From assembly GCA_947497065.1 (NCBI GenBank), contig CANMEQ010000006.1, positions 207,698-271,697 on the forward strand: DNA of 64,000 nucleotides, in the 5' to 3' direction. The notes under the pieces are model-generated. The model saw only the letters and a list, made by a program, of their open reading frames with translations, did no database searches and was not told the DNA's origin. Positions 1 to 10,185 of this stretch are shown one piece after another; position 1 is the stretch's first letter; each line of letters opens with the position of its first letter. The position numbers and the translations under genes are program-made. Source of the stretch: an uncultured Paracoccaceae bacterium. GTDB taxonomy: Bacteria; Pseudomonadota; Alphaproteobacteria; Rhodobacterales; Rhodobacteraceae.

Positions 1-486
1 ATTGGCGCGCAGCAAATGTCCGTCGAGCGAGCATCGGTAGATTCCAATTGCCGCATTTTCAAACAGGGCCCGATAGGCATCATCGGTCTGGCGTTTCGCC
101 TCGGCAATGGCGTGCCGTTCAGTTTGATCCGTAAATGTCCGCACAAAACCGCCGTCGGGCAGGGGGGTCGTGCGCACATCCAACCACCGCCCCGACTGGG
201 TTTTGCGCGTATAAGTATGCGTCTCGCGCAGAGTGTCGCCCTGGAGTGCAAATTCATTGATGCGCGAATCCATATAGGATTGTGAAATTGCTCCGGTTTT
301 GACCTGATACTCCAAAATTTTGCGGAAATTCGGACGGAGCTGGGCAAAGTTGGCGGGGCAATCGGCCAGCTCTGTCGCACGCACGTTCAAGGCGGCAACG
401 CTTAGGTCAGGGCGAACAACGATCAGCCCCTGATCCATGTATTGAAGCGCGGCTTCCAAATAGTCAGTGCTGTCTTCATCGCTCAT
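1..486 (-). CDS. PAS-domain sensory/signalling protein, truncated at left window edge
   Basis: Reverse-strand reading from ATG at 486: MSDEDSTDYLEAALQYMDQGLIVVRPDLSVAALN...TRKTQSGRWLDVRTTPLPDGGFVRTFTDQTERHAIAEAKRQTDDAYRALFENAAIGIYRCSLDGHLLRAN; two PAS-like segments, frame open to base 1. Not in ORF track because it lacks a stop in the window. Confidence 0.75.
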   Translation of the reverse strand, partial: MSDEDSTDYLEAALQYMDQGLIVVRPDLSVAALNVRATELADCPANFAQLRPNFRKILEYQVKTGAISQSYMDSRINEFALQGDTLRETHTYTRKTQSGRWLDVRTTPLPDGGFVRTFTDQTERHAIAEAKRQTDDAYRALFENAAIGIYRCSLDGHLLRAN

Positions 487-653
487 TCGGGGCAGGATTC
501 CATGCTGATCTCGCTCTTAGGTCTGTCAAAAACTCGGGCACCGTAAAGCCGACATGTTAAAGCACTGTTAACGTTTTCAATGGGCAAACCCGCAAACGAA
601 AGTCGTGCCATTTGTGCCTGTCCGGCGCAGGAAGTGGTCCACCATAGCAAAAA

Positions 654-679
654 GGCCAGAGTTTTGCAAAACTCTGGCC
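654..679 (-). terminator. Rho-independent terminator for pyc
   Basis: Perfect 26-bp palindrome GGCCAGAGTTTTGCAAAACTCTGGCC followed on the minus strand by TTTTTGC, about 27 nt past the pyc stop. Confidence 0.85.
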
Positions 680-705
680 TTCTCGGTTTTAAATGTGGAT
701 CGATT

Positions 706-3700
706 TTATTCGAATTCGATCAGCAAATCTTTCGCGTCAATCTGACCACCAGCTGCCACATGCACGGCTTTGACCACCGCATCACGTTCGGCGTGAATGC
801 CGGTTTCCATCTTCATCGCTTCGATTGTCAGCAGCAAATCACCTTCTTTGACCTGCTGACCAACGGTGGCTGCAATCGTGGCCACAACACCCGGCATCGG
901 CGCACCGATGTGGTTGTCATTGCCCGCTTCCGCCTTGGCGCGTTGCACGGTGTTCGCTGTAACCATCCGGTTCGGCACGCGAATGGTGCGCGGCTGACCG
1001 TTGAGCTCGAAGAACACCTTCACTTCGCCTTCTTCGCTGGTCTCAGATGTGGCCTGCATACGGATTTCAAGGGTTTTACCCGGATCGATTTCCGCAGAAA
1101 TCTCCTCGCCCGGTTCCATCCCGTAGAAGAACGTCCGTGTCGGCAAAGTGCGCACAGGGCCATAGGTCTCGTGGCGTTGCGCGTAATCTGTGAACACTTT
1201 CGGGTACATCAGATAGGCGTTCAAATCCTCATCATCGATTTCGGCACCGTTCAACTTGTCAGACACCTCCTTGCGGACGGCCTCCAGATCAACAGGTTTC
1301 AACGACTTGCCCGGGCGTTCCAAATTCGGCTTTTCGCCTTTCAGAACCTTCGACACGATTAGATCAGGGAACCCACCGGGAGGCTGGCCCAAGTTGCCGC
1401 GCATCATATCCACCACGGAATCAGGGAACGACACATCTGTTTTCGGGTCTTCCACATCATCACGTGTCAGGTTCTGGCTGACCATCATCAACGCCATGTC
1501 ACCCACAACTTTGGACGATGGCGTCACCTTCACAATGTCACCAAACATCTGGTTCACATCCGCATAGGTCTGCGCCACCTCATGCCACCGCTCTTCCAAC
1601 CCCAAAGACCGCGCTTGCGCTTTCAGGTTGGTGAACTGACCACCGGGCATCTCGTGCAAATACACCTCAGACGCAGGGGCCTGCAGACCAGATTCAAACG
1701 CCGCATAATGGGCGCGCACGGTTTCCCAGTAGTTGCTGATCTCGCGGATCGAGCTCACATCCAAACCGGTGTCGCGTTCTGTATGCTTGAGCGCCTCAAC
1801 AATGGACCCCAACGTCGGCTGGGATGTGTTGCCAGACAGGGCATCCATCGCCGCATCCACAACATCAACACCTGCGTTTGATGCCGCCAAAACGGTCGCA
1901 ATCGCCGCACCAGATGTATCATGCGTGTGGAAGTGGATAGGCAAGCCAACCTCTTCCTTCAACGCCTTTACAAGCTGCGTTGCCGCCGCCGGCTTCAACA
2001 GGCCGGCCATGTCTTTCAGGCCCAGAACATGCGCCCCAGCTTTTTCAAGCTGCTTGGCCATGTCCACATAGTAGGCCACGTTATACTTAGAGCGATCAGG
2101 GTCGTTGATGTCGCCCGTGTAGCAGATCGTACCTTCACAGACCTTCTCGGCCTTGATCACGGCATCCATCGCCACGCGCATGTTCTCAACCCAGTTGAGG
2201 CTGTCAAACACGCGGAACACATCCACACCAGACGTCGCCGCCTGACGGACAAATTCCTGCACAACATTGTCAGGGTAGTTGGTGTACCCAACGCCGTTGG
2301 ATGCACGCAGCAACATCTGCGTCATGATGTTTGGCATCTTCTCACGGATATCGCGCAGACGCTGCCATGGGCATTCCTGCAAGAACCGGTAGGCCACATC
2401 AAACGTCGCACCGCCCCAACATTCCATGGAGAACAACGAGGACATATTTGCCGCATAGGTCGGCGCCACGCGGATCATATCAATCGACCGCATCCGTGTT
2501 GCCAACAAAGACTGGTGACCGTCCCGCATGGTGGTGTCGGTGATCAACAGCTGCTTTTGCTCGCGCATCCAGTCAGCCACAGCCTCAGGGCCGAACTGAT
2601 CCAAAATCTGGCGCGTGCCGGGCTGGGGCTTGTCGGTCTTGGCCGCAGGGGCCTTGGGTGGCAAAGCTTCGGCACCAGGCTTGGCGCGGCCTTCGGTCTC
2701 GGGGTGACCATTCACGGTGATATCCGCAATATAGGTCAAAATCTTCGTCGCACGGTCACGGCGCGGCTTGAAGTTGAACAGGTCCGGCGTCTCGTCAATG
2801 AACTTGGTGTGGTATTCGTAGTTCAGGAACGTCGGGTGCTTGAGCAGGTTTTCAACAAACGCAATGTTGGTGGATACGCCGCGAATACGGAATTCGCGCA
2901 AAGCACGGTCCATCCGGTTGATCGCGGCTTCGGGCGTCGGCGCCCATGCGGTCACCTTGGTCAGCAAACTGTCGTAGTAGCGCGTGATCACCGCGCCGGA
3001 ATAGGCGGTGCCGCCATCCAAACGAATGCCCATGCCTGTGGCTGTGCGGTAGGTGCCGATGCGGCCGTAATCAGGGATGAAGTTGTTGGTGGGGTCTTCG
3101 GTCGTCACACGGGTCTGCAACGCGTGGCCATCCAGCTTCACATCATATTGCGATGCACAGCCCGTGGCCTCCACCAAGGATTTGCCCTCGGCAATCTTGA
3201 TCTGTGCCTGAACAATGTCGATCCCTGTGACTTCTTCGGTCACAGTGTGCTCCACCTGAACGCGCGGGTTCACTTCGATGAAGTAAAACTCGCCGCTGTC
3301 CATATCCATCAGGAATTCAACAGTACCGGCACATTCGTAGTTCACGTGCTCACAGATTTTCTTGCCCAAGTTACACAGCTGCTCACGCTGGGTGCCAGAC
3401 AGATACGGGGCAGGGGCGCGCTCGATGACCTTTTGGTTACGGCGCTGCACAGAACAATCGCGCTCCCACAGGTGGTAAATCGCACCGTGGCTGTCACCAA
3501 GGATCTGAACCTCAACGTGACGGGCCTTCATGATCATCTTTTCCAGATAACCTTCGCCATTGCCAAACGCGGCCTCGGCTTCACGGCGGCCTTCCAGAAC
3601 CTTCTCTTCCAGCTCATCCTCGGAATAGATCGGGCGCATCCCGCGGCCACCACCACCCCAAGACGCTTTCAGCATCAGCGGGTAACCAATCTCTTTGGCT

Positions 3701-4149
3701 TCTTTCTTGATCGCCACCATGTCATCGCCCAGAACCTCGGTCGCGGGGATCACAGGCACATCGGCCTCAATCGCCACCCGACGGGCCGATGCTTTATCGC
3801 CAAGCGCCCGCATGGTTTCGGCCTTCGGGCCGATGAACTTGATCCCGTTGGCGTGACAGGCATCGACGAAATCAGGGTTCTCGGACAGCAAGCCATAGCC
3901 AGGGTGGATCGCATCCGCGCCACATTCCTTGGCAATCCGGATCATCTCATCAATCGCGAGGTAGGCCGCAACCGGCCCAAGCCCCTCACCAATGCGGTAG
4001 GCTTCATCGGCTTTAAACCGGTGCAATCCCAGTTTGTCTTCCTCAGCATAAACGGCGACGGTTTTCTTTCCCATTTCGTTTGCAGCCCGCATGATGCGGA
4101 TGGCGATCTCGCCACGGTTAGCAATGAGAATTTTCTTGAAGTCGGCCAT
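706..4149 (-). CDS. pyc: pyruvate carboxylase
   Basis: MADFKKILIANRGEIAIRIMRAANEMGKK... biotin carboxylase, carboxyltransferase (TTMRDGHQSLLATRMR) and C-terminal biotinyl motif (EAMKMETGIHA). ORF extends to 4266 but MADFKK at 4149 is the likely start. Confidence 0.97.
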   Translation of the reverse strand: MADFKKILIANRGEIAIRIMRAANEMGKKTVAVYAEEDKLGLHRFKADEAYRIGEGLGPVAAYLAIDEMIRIAKECGADAIHPGYGLLSENPDFVDACHANGIKFIGPKAETMRALGDKASARRVAIEADVPVIPATEVLGDDMVAIKKEAKEIGYPLMLKASWGGGGRGMRPIYSEDELEEKVLEGRREAEAAFGNGEGYLEKMIMKARHVEVQILGDSHGAIYHLWERDCSVQRRNQKVIERAPAPYLSGTQREQLCNLGKKICEHVNYECAGTVEFLMDMDSGEFYFIEVNPRVQVEHTVTEEVTGIDIVQAQIKIAEGKSLVEATGCASQYDVKLDGHALQTRVTTEDPTNNFIPDYGRIGTYRTATGMGIRLDGGTAYSGAVITRYYDSLLTKVTAWAPTPEAAINRMDRALREFRIRGVSTNIAFVENLLKHPTFLNYEYHTKFIDETPDLFNFKPRRDRATKILTYIADITVNGHPETEGRAKPGAEALPPKAPAAKTDKPQPGTRQILDQFGPEAVADWMREQKQLLITDTTMRDGHQSLLATRMRSIDMIRVAPTYAANMSSLFSMECWGGATFDVAYRFLQECPWQRLRDIREKMPNIMTQMLLRASNGVGYTNYPDNVVQEFVRQAATSGVDVFRVFDSLNWVENMRVAMDAVIKAEKVCEGTICYTGDINDPDRSKYNVAYYVDMAKQLEKAGAHVLGLKDMAGLLKPAAATQLVKALKEEVGLPIHFHTHDTSGAAIATVLAASNAGVDVVDAAMDALSGNTSQPTLGSIVEALKHTERDTGLDVSSIREISNYWETVRAHYAAFESGLQAPASEVYLHEMPGGQFTNLKAQARSLGLEERWHEVAQTYADVNQMFGDIVKVTPSSKVVGDMALMMVSQNLTRDDVEDPKTDVSFPDSVVDMMRGNLGQPPGGFPDLIVSKVLKGEKPNLERPGKSLKPVDLEAVRKEVSDKLNGAEIDDEDLNAYLMYPKVFTDYAQRHETYGPVRTLPTRTFFYGMEPGEEISAEIDPGKTLEIRMQATSETSEEGEVKVFFELNGQPRTIRVPNRMVTANTVQRAKAEAGNDNHIGAPMPGVVATIAATVGQQVKEGDLLLTIEAMKMETGIHAERDAVVKAVHVAAGGQIDAKDLLIEFE

Positions 4150-4280
4150 AGATGCGGTCCCCTTTTGTGCAGTTGCGGCATTTATCGTCAAAAACACGCG
4201 AGTGTAAACGGTGCCTTTCCATGGAACTTCCCTATTTCTCGCGTGTTTTGTCGCTAACAGTGGCACATAAGGAGAAAAGA

Positions 4281-5030
4281 ATGTCTCGGTTCGAAGGAAA
4301 ACGGTTTCTGGTCACAGGCGGCACATCCGGCATCGGCTTTGCGACGGCAAAACGGATCACGCAGGAAGGCGGCACCGTCGCCGTCACCGGCACCACGCAA
4401 AAGCACCTCGACGCCGCGGCAGACGCGCTCCCCGATGATACGCTCATCCTGCACAACGATGCCTCCGATCCGGCGGCGGCCACAAAACTGGCCGATACGC
4501 TGAAATCCGAATGGGGCAGCCTCGATGGCGCCTACCTGAACGCAGGCTACGGCGAAAACTTCGCCACCGAAGACGTCACGGCGGAAGGGTTCGACAATAT
4601 GATGAACGTCAACGTCCGTGGCCCCGCGCTGCAAATGGCGCAGCTCAAACCCCTGATCAACGACGGCGGGGCGGTGCTGCTCACCGCATCTGTCGCGCCG
4701 TATTTGGGTGGCGCAAAAGGGGCCATCTATGCGGCAACCAAAGCATCCTGCGCCACGATGGCACGCTCTTGGGCCAAAGACATGGCTGACCGCGGCATCC
4801 GCGTGAATTCCATCGGCCCCGGCCCGATCGAGACGAATTTCTTTGAAGACCTCAGCGAAGGCGGCGAGACAGCCGACAAAATGCGCGACCAGATTTCCAG
4901 CGCCGTTCCCCTGGGCCGCATGGGCAAACCCGAAGAGATCGCCGCCGTGGCCTGCTTTTTACTCTCTGAGGATGCGTCCTTCGTGACCGGCAGTGAATAT
5001 ATGGTCGATGGCGGTATGACGTTGCGGTAA
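4281..5030 (+). CDS. SDR family NAD(P)-dependent oxidoreductase
   Basis: MSRFEGKRFLVTGGTSGIGFATAKR...YAATKAS...FVTGSEYMVDGGMTLR; Rossmann TGxxxGIG and YxxxK motifs; SD AAGGAG upstream. Confidence 0.93.
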   Translation: MSRFEGKRFLVTGGTSGIGFATAKRITQEGGTVAVTGTTQKHLDAAADALPDDTLILHNDASDPAAATKLADTLKSEWGSLDGAYLNAGYGENFATEDVTAEGFDNMMNVNVRGPALQMAQLKPLINDGGAVLLTASVAPYLGGAKGAIYAATKASCATMARSWAKDMADRGIRVNSIGPGPIETNFFEDLSEGGETADKMRDQISSAVPLGRMGKPEEIAAVACFLLSEDASFVTGSEYMVDGGMTLR

Positions 5031-5062
5031 TTTCCAAACACCGCGCCTGCGGCGAGCGGGCA

Positions 5063-5079
5063 AGGGGGCGCTGCCCCCT
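5063..5079. repeat. GC-rich short inverted repeat (AGGGGGC-GCT-GCCCCCT)
   Basis: Perfect 7-bp arms in the SDR-uvrD intergenic region; resembles short GC-rich intergenic repeats often seen in Rhodobacteraceae. Confidence 0.45.
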
Positions 5080-5180
5080 CGGTCTGCGGCCTCACCCCCA
5101 TGGCGCGCCCCGCAAAAGTCATGTGAACAGACCGCGAACATGGGGTTTTCTTGGCGCCCATCACAGGTTAGGTTCCCTGC

Positions 5181-7691
5181 ATGAGCAGTTTTTCCGATGA
5201 CGACGCCTTCGAGGCCGCAACACGCCCCCCCGCCCAAGCGGGGTCCTTGTCCCAACAGGCCATGGCCGGGCTTGCCCCGCAAACCGACTATCTGGACGGG
5301 CTGAACCCCGCCCAACGCGAAGCCGTGGAAACCATGGATGGCCCCGTCTTGATGCTCGCAGGCGCAGGCACAGGCAAAACCAAAGCGCTGACCTGTCGCA
5401 TCGCCCACCTGATGGCCACAGGCCGCGCGCGCCCCGACGAAATCCTCGCCGTGACCTTCACCAACAAAGCCGCCCGCGAAATGCGCACCCGCATCGGCAC
5501 GCTGACACCGGGGCAGGCCGAAGGCATGCGCTGGCTGGGCACCTTCCACGCCATCTGTGTGAAACTCCTGCGCCGGCACGCCGAACTGGTCGGCCTGAAA
5601 TCAAACTTCACCATCCTCGACACCGACGACCAACTGCGCCTCATGAAAGAACAGGTGCGCCTGTCCGGCATGGACGAAAAACGGTGGCCGCCGCGCATGC
5701 TCTCCGGCATCATCGACGGGTGGAAAAACAAAGCCTGGGTGCCCTCGGCGGTGCCCACCGGCGAGCACAGCGCCTTTGATGGCAAAGGCGTGGCCCTCTA
5801 CACCGCCTACCAGCAACGCCTGAAAGACCTGAACGCCTGCGACTTTGGCGATCTGCTGCTGCACATGGTCACCATCTTCCAAAACAATGAAGACGTGCTG
5901 CGCAACTATCAACGCTGGTTCAAATACATTCTTGTGGACGAATACCAAGACACCAACGTCGCCCAATACCTGTGGCTGCGCCTGCTGGCCCAAGGGCACA
6001 AAAACATCTGCTGCGTGGGCGATGATGACCAATCCATCTACGGCTGGCGCGGCGCAGAAGTCGGCAACATCCTGCGGTTTGAAAAAGACTTCGACGGTGC
6101 CCATGTGGTCCGCCTTGAGCAAAACTACCGCTCCACTGGCCACATCCTCGGGGCCGCCGCTGGCGTGATCGAAGCCAACAAAGGCCGCCTTGGCAAAACC
6201 CTGTTCACCGATGACGAAGACGGTGATAAGGTGCGCCTGATCGGCCATTGGGATGGCGAGGAGGAGGCCCGCTGGATCGGCGAGGAAATCGAAGCCATGC
6301 AGCGCGGCACCCGCGGCAACGCAGGGGTCCCCCTCAACGATATGGCGATCCTCGTGCGCGCGTCACACCAGATGCGCAGCTTCGAGGACCGCTTTCTCAC
6401 CATCGGCCTGCCATATCGCGTCATCGGCGGCCCGCGGTTCTACGAACGCTTGGAAATCCGCGACGCCATGGCCTACTTCCGGCTCGCCGTCAGTCAAGAC
6501 GACGATCTGGCGTTCGAACGCATCGTCAACACCCCCAAACGGGGCTTGGGTGACAAAGCCGTGCAAACCATCCAGATGACCGCCCGATCCAACGGCGTGA
6601 ACCTCGTCGAAGGCGCACGCCTGTGCGTCGAGGCTGGTTTGATAAAAGGTAAGGGTGGCAAGGCGTTACGCGAACTTGTTGAGGGGCTTGACCGCTGGTA
6701 CGGCGCCGTCCACGCAGGCAGCCAAACGGCGGCACCTCTGGGCGATGTCTTCGAGGCCTCTGATGATCAAATCATCGATGACGAGGCCCCGATTACCATC
6801 AACGACCCCATTTCCGACTACGATCATATCCACGTCGCAGAAACCATCCTCGACGAATCCGGCTACACCGGATTTTGGCAAAACGACAAAACACCCGAAG
6901 CTCCGGGCCGCCTCGAGAACCTTAAGGAACTCGTGAAAGCACTTGAAAACTTTGAGAATTTGCAAGGTTTTCTCGAGCACGTCAGCCTCATCATGGACAA
7001 CGCCCAAGACGAAGAAGACGACAAAGTCACGGTGATGACATTGCACGCGGCCAAGGGCCTCGAATATCCGGCGGTCTTCCTGCCAGGCTGGGAAGACGGG
7101 TTGTTTCCGTCGCAACGCTCCATGGATGAAAGCGGCCTTAAAGGTCTCGAAGAAGAACGCAGGCTGGCCTACGTGGGCATCACGCGGGCCGAAAAGCTCT
7201 GCACCATTTCCTTCGCCGCCAACCGCCGCGTCTACGGCCAATGGCAATCCCAAATGCCCAGTCGCTTCATCGATGAACTCCCATCAGAACACGTCGAAGT
7301 CCTCACTCCACCGGGCCTTTACGGCGGCGGCTACGGCGCTGCAGGCATGTCCGCCCAGGCCAATCCGGCGTCGGTCGGCATGGGCTCGAACCTGCATAAA
7401 AAAGCCGCCGACGCTGATGTCTACAATTCACCGGGCTGGCGGCGTTTGCAAAACCGCAGCCAACAACGCCCCGTGGCCCAGCCCCAAGAAGCCCGCAACA
7501 TGACCATCAACATGGCGGCCACCTCGTCGTTCACTGTGTCAGACCGCGTGTTCCACCAGAAATTCGGCTATGGCGAAGTGATGGAAATCGAGGGCGATAA
7601 ATTGGTCATCGAATTCGACAAAGCGGGCGAGAAAAAAGTCGTGGCGAAATTCGTCGTCTCCGCTTCTGCTGCTAACGACGTGCCGTTCTAA
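5181..7691 (+). CDS. uvrD: ATP-dependent DNA helicase, UvrD/PcrA (SF1)
   Basis: LNPAQREAVETMDGPVLMLAGAGTGKT, VDEYQDTNVAQY, GDDDQSIYGWRGA, VMTLHAAKGLEYPAVFLPGWEDGLFP. Confidence 0.96.
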   Translation: MSSFSDDDAFEAATRPPAQAGSLSQQAMAGLAPQTDYLDGLNPAQREAVETMDGPVLMLAGAGTGKTKALTCRIAHLMATGRARPDEILAVTFTNKAAREMRTRIGTLTPGQAEGMRWLGTFHAICVKLLRRHAELVGLKSNFTILDTDDQLRLMKEQVRLSGMDEKRWPPRMLSGIIDGWKNKAWVPSAVPTGEHSAFDGKGVALYTAYQQRLKDLNACDFGDLLLHMVTIFQNNEDVLRNYQRWFKYILVDEYQDTNVAQYLWLRLLAQGHKNICCVGDDDQSIYGWRGAEVGNILRFEKDFDGAHVVRLEQNYRSTGHILGAAAGVIEANKGRLGKTLFTDDEDGDKVRLIGHWDGEEEARWIGEEIEAMQRGTRGNAGVPLNDMAILVRASHQMRSFEDRFLTIGLPYRVIGGPRFYERLEIRDAMAYFRLAVSQDDDLAFERIVNTPKRGLGDKAVQTIQMTARSNGVNLVEGARLCVEAGLIKGKGGKALRELVEGLDRWYGAVHAGSQTAAPLGDVFEASDDQIIDDEAPITINDPISDYDHIHVAETILDESGYTGFWQNDKTPEAPGRLENLKELVKALENFENLQGFLEHVSLIMDNAQDEEDDKVTVMTLHAAKGLEYPAVFLPGWEDGLFPSQRSMDESGLKGLEEERRLAYVGITRAEKLCTISFAANRRVYGQWQSQMPSRFIDELPSEHVEVLTPPGLYGGGYGAAGMSAQANPASVGMGSNLHKKAADADVYNSPGWRRLQNRSQQRPVAQPQEARNMTINMAATSSFTVSDRVFHQKFGYGEVMEIEGDKLVIEFDKAGEKKVVAKFVVSASAANDVPF

Positions 7692-7708
7692 CCCCTTGGC
7701 CCGGCTCT

Positions 7709-8338
7709 TTAACCAGCTGCCAAACCGTCGGGCCAAATCACAGGGTACAGGGATACCACCAGCAGCGCGGCCATGGTCCAGTTGAACGCCCGCAGTCGCG
7801 CGGGTGACGTCAAAAAACGACGCATTTCTTGGCCCAAGGCCACCCAAGCGGAAATGCACGGGAAACTGACGATGGCAAACACCAAGGACACGACCGTAAT
7901 CGCCATAACCGAACGGGCACCCCCATCCCCCGTTGCGTATTGCACAATCGCATAGGTCGCCATCGTCCAGGCCTTGGGGTTCACCCATTGAAACGCCGCC
8001 GCCTGCATAAAGGTCAACGGTGCGCCCCCTGTGTCCGGCACATCCGGCAGGGCGGGCGCCGCACGAGCAATCTTCCACGCCAGCCACAGCAGATACACAA
8101 CAGACACGCTGCGCAAAACACGGTCCAGCACCGGAAACGCATCAAACACCTGCATCAACCCAAGCCCGACCAAGGCAATCATCACCGGAAACCCGATGGA
8201 AATCCCCATCATATGCCGCAACGTGCGCCGAAACCCGAAATTCGCGCCAGAGGCCACCAACATCGTGTTGTTCGGGCCGGGCGTGATCGTGGACACAAAG
8301 GCAAAGGCGACAAGCGCAAAGAAAATATCATAGGTCAT
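7709..8338 (-). CDS. LysE family translocator
   Basis: TPGPNNTMLVASGANFGFRRTLRHMMGI signature and six-TM hydrophobic pattern. Confidence 0.93.
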   Translation of the reverse strand: MTYDIFFALVAFAFVSTITPGPNNTMLVASGANFGFRRTLRHMMGISIGFPVMIALVGLGLMQVFDAFPVLDRVLRSVSVVYLLWLAWKIARAAPALPDVPDTGGAPLTFMQAAAFQWVNPKAWTMATYAIVQYATGDGGARSVMAITVVSLVFAIVSFPCISAWVALGQEMRRFLTSPARLRAFNWTMAALLVVSLYPVIWPDGLAAG

Positions 8339-8410
8339 TGCACGATCTTATGCGCTGCCTCGCACAATGTAATTGTTATCTTGTTTGATTTTCGCGCTAT
8401 ACTGCAATCC

Positions 8411-8863
8411 ATGACCGATATTGATCCAATAAACGACAGAATCTTGTTCGCCCTGCGGGCCAATGGCCGTATCTCCAACCAAAGCCTCGCTGAAAAAGTG
8501 GGCCTGAGCCCCTCGGCCTGTTTGCGCCGCGTTCAGGATTTGGAAAAACGGGGGGTCATCACAGGCTACCGCGCCCAATTCGACCCCGAACAAACCGGCC
8601 GCGCCTATGTGGTTTATGTCGCCGTGGGCTTGGCAGAGCATTCAAAAGAGGCGCAGCTGGGGTTTGAGCGCGCCATGGACCGCGCCGAAGAAGTCACCGA
8701 ATGCCACAATATCGCTGGCGCATTCGAATACCTTCTAAGAGTCGAAACCCGCGATTTGGCCGCCTACAAACGGTTCCACACCGACCACCTCGGCACCGTG
8801 CCGCATGTGCGCTCAATCACCAGTTACATGGTCATGGGCTCTCCGAAAGACACCCGCAGCTAA
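8411..8863 (+). CDS. Lrp/AsnC family transcriptional regulator
   Basis: MTDIDPINDRILFALRANGRISNQSLAEKVGLSPSACLRRVQDLEKRGVITGYRAQFDPEQTG; AsnC HTH plus RAM domain; divergent from lysE. Confidence 0.94.
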   Translation: MTDIDPINDRILFALRANGRISNQSLAEKVGLSPSACLRRVQDLEKRGVITGYRAQFDPEQTGRAYVVYVAVGLAEHSKEAQLGFERAMDRAEEVTECHNIAGAFEYLLRVETRDLAAYKRFHTDHLGTVPHVRSITSYMVMGSPKDTRS

Positions 8864-10092
8864 AGCCGTAATTTCAAACGCCCATAGACAAACATCACGC
8901 CCATCCCAAAAGCCCCAATCGCAAACGGCAGCCGCAACGCCAGCTCGCGCCCCAAATCCGGCTCCGCCAAGGACACGATCCACCCCGCCGCCAAGGCCCC
9001 AAACGGCATCACGCCCCAGCCAAAGAATCGGTACATCGCATTCACGCGGCCCAAAATCGCATCAGGGATCAACCTTTGGCGGTAGGACACTGTGATAACA
9101 TTCCACAAAAGCGCCCCGATCATCTCTAAAAACAACGCCACGGCAACGACAAAGGCATTGGATGTCAGCGCAATCAAAACAAACGGCACCGGAAACACCA
9201 ACATCGCCGCCCATAACGCCCGCTGACGGCCCAAATATACAACCACCTTCGGCCCGATCAGCCCGCCCACCACACCGCCCGCCGCACCGGCGGTCAGTAA
9301 AACACCATGGCCCACGGCGCTCAGGCCCAAAATATCCTGACTGAACAGCACCAAAACTGTAAATGTCATCACGCTGAACCCGTTGATCAGCCCCAGCATC
9401 ACCGCCAGCCGTAAAATCACCGGGTGCCGCCACATCCACAGCCAGCCCTCAACGACCTGCGGCCACATCTTGGCACGCGCAGGTCGCGCGCGTGCGGGCA
9501 GGGCGATCATCCACACCAGCCACGCGGCCAAGGCAAATGTCACCGCATCCACCGCAAAGGGCACAGGCACCGCAAGGGCGATCAAAACCCCTGCAACAGG
9601 CGGCCCAACGAACGACCCCATGATGTGCTCGACGCTCCAGATCTGCCCATTTGCGGTTTCCAAAACCTCTTGCGCCACCAGTGCAGGCAAAACCGTCTGC
9701 GCCGCCGTGTCACGCACCACCTCTGCGGTCCCCAACAGCAGCGCCAAGAGGGCGAGGCCTGCAACAAAGGGCAGGGGATCCGCCTCAAGCGGGACGCTCG
9801 GCAACGACAAAATCAGCGCGATGACCCCGCCCGTCAGCAAGCACCGAAACACATCAGCCCGCACCATCAACACGCGGCGGTCAATTCTGTCGGCGAAGAC
9901 GCCCGCAGGAATCGAAAATAAAAACCACGGCAACCGCTGTGCGAACGCGACAAAGGCAATCAAAACCGGATCGCGCGTCAGCAATGTGGCCAGCCACGGG
10001 AACGCCAAGGCCGAAATACCGTCGCCCAAATTGGACACGGCACTGGCCGAAAACAACAACCGATAGGGGCGATTGGCCAAAAGAAGCATCAT
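8860..10092 (-). CDS. MFS transporter
   Basis: Multi-TM protein MMLLLANRPYRLLFSASAVSNLGDGISALAFPWLATLLT...RIDRR. Confidence 0.88.
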   Translation of the reverse strand: MMLLLANRPYRLLFSASAVSNLGDGISALAFPWLATLLTRDPVLIAFVAFAQRLPWFLFSIPAGVFADRIDRRVLMVRADVFRCLLTGGVIALILSLPSVPLEADPLPFVAGLALLALLLGTAEVVRDTAAQTVLPALVAQEVLETANGQIWSVEHIMGSFVGPPVAGVLIALAVPVPFAVDAVTFALAAWLVWMIALPARARPARAKMWPQVVEGWLWMWRHPVILRLAVMLGLINGFSVMTFTVLVLFSQDILGLSAVGHGVLLTAGAAGGVVGGLIGPKVVVYLGRQRALWAAMLVFPVPFVLIALTSNAFVVAVALFLEMIGALLWNVITVSYRQRLIPDAILGRVNAMYRFFGWGVMPFGALAAGWIVSLAEPDLGRELALRLPFAIGAFGMGVMFVYGRLKLRL

Positions 10093-10139
10093 GCCTCAGT
10101 GGCACGCACCCCATCATCAATGTCAAGAAATCCCCCTCT

Positions 10140-10185
10140 AAAAACAAAAAAACGACGAGACCAGGGAGGAGGAGGTCTCGTCGTT
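10140..10185 (-). terminator. Rho-independent terminator formed by the last stem-loop of the array
   Basis: AACGACGAGACC-agggaggagga-GGTCTCGTCGTT followed on the minus strand by TTTTTGTTTTT. Confidence 0.85.

Noticed and set aside
1921-4257. 778-aa + strand ORF
   Set aside because: Fully antisense to the well-supported pyc gene; His/Arg/Val-rich translation without family motifs, typical shadow ORF in GC-rich DNA.
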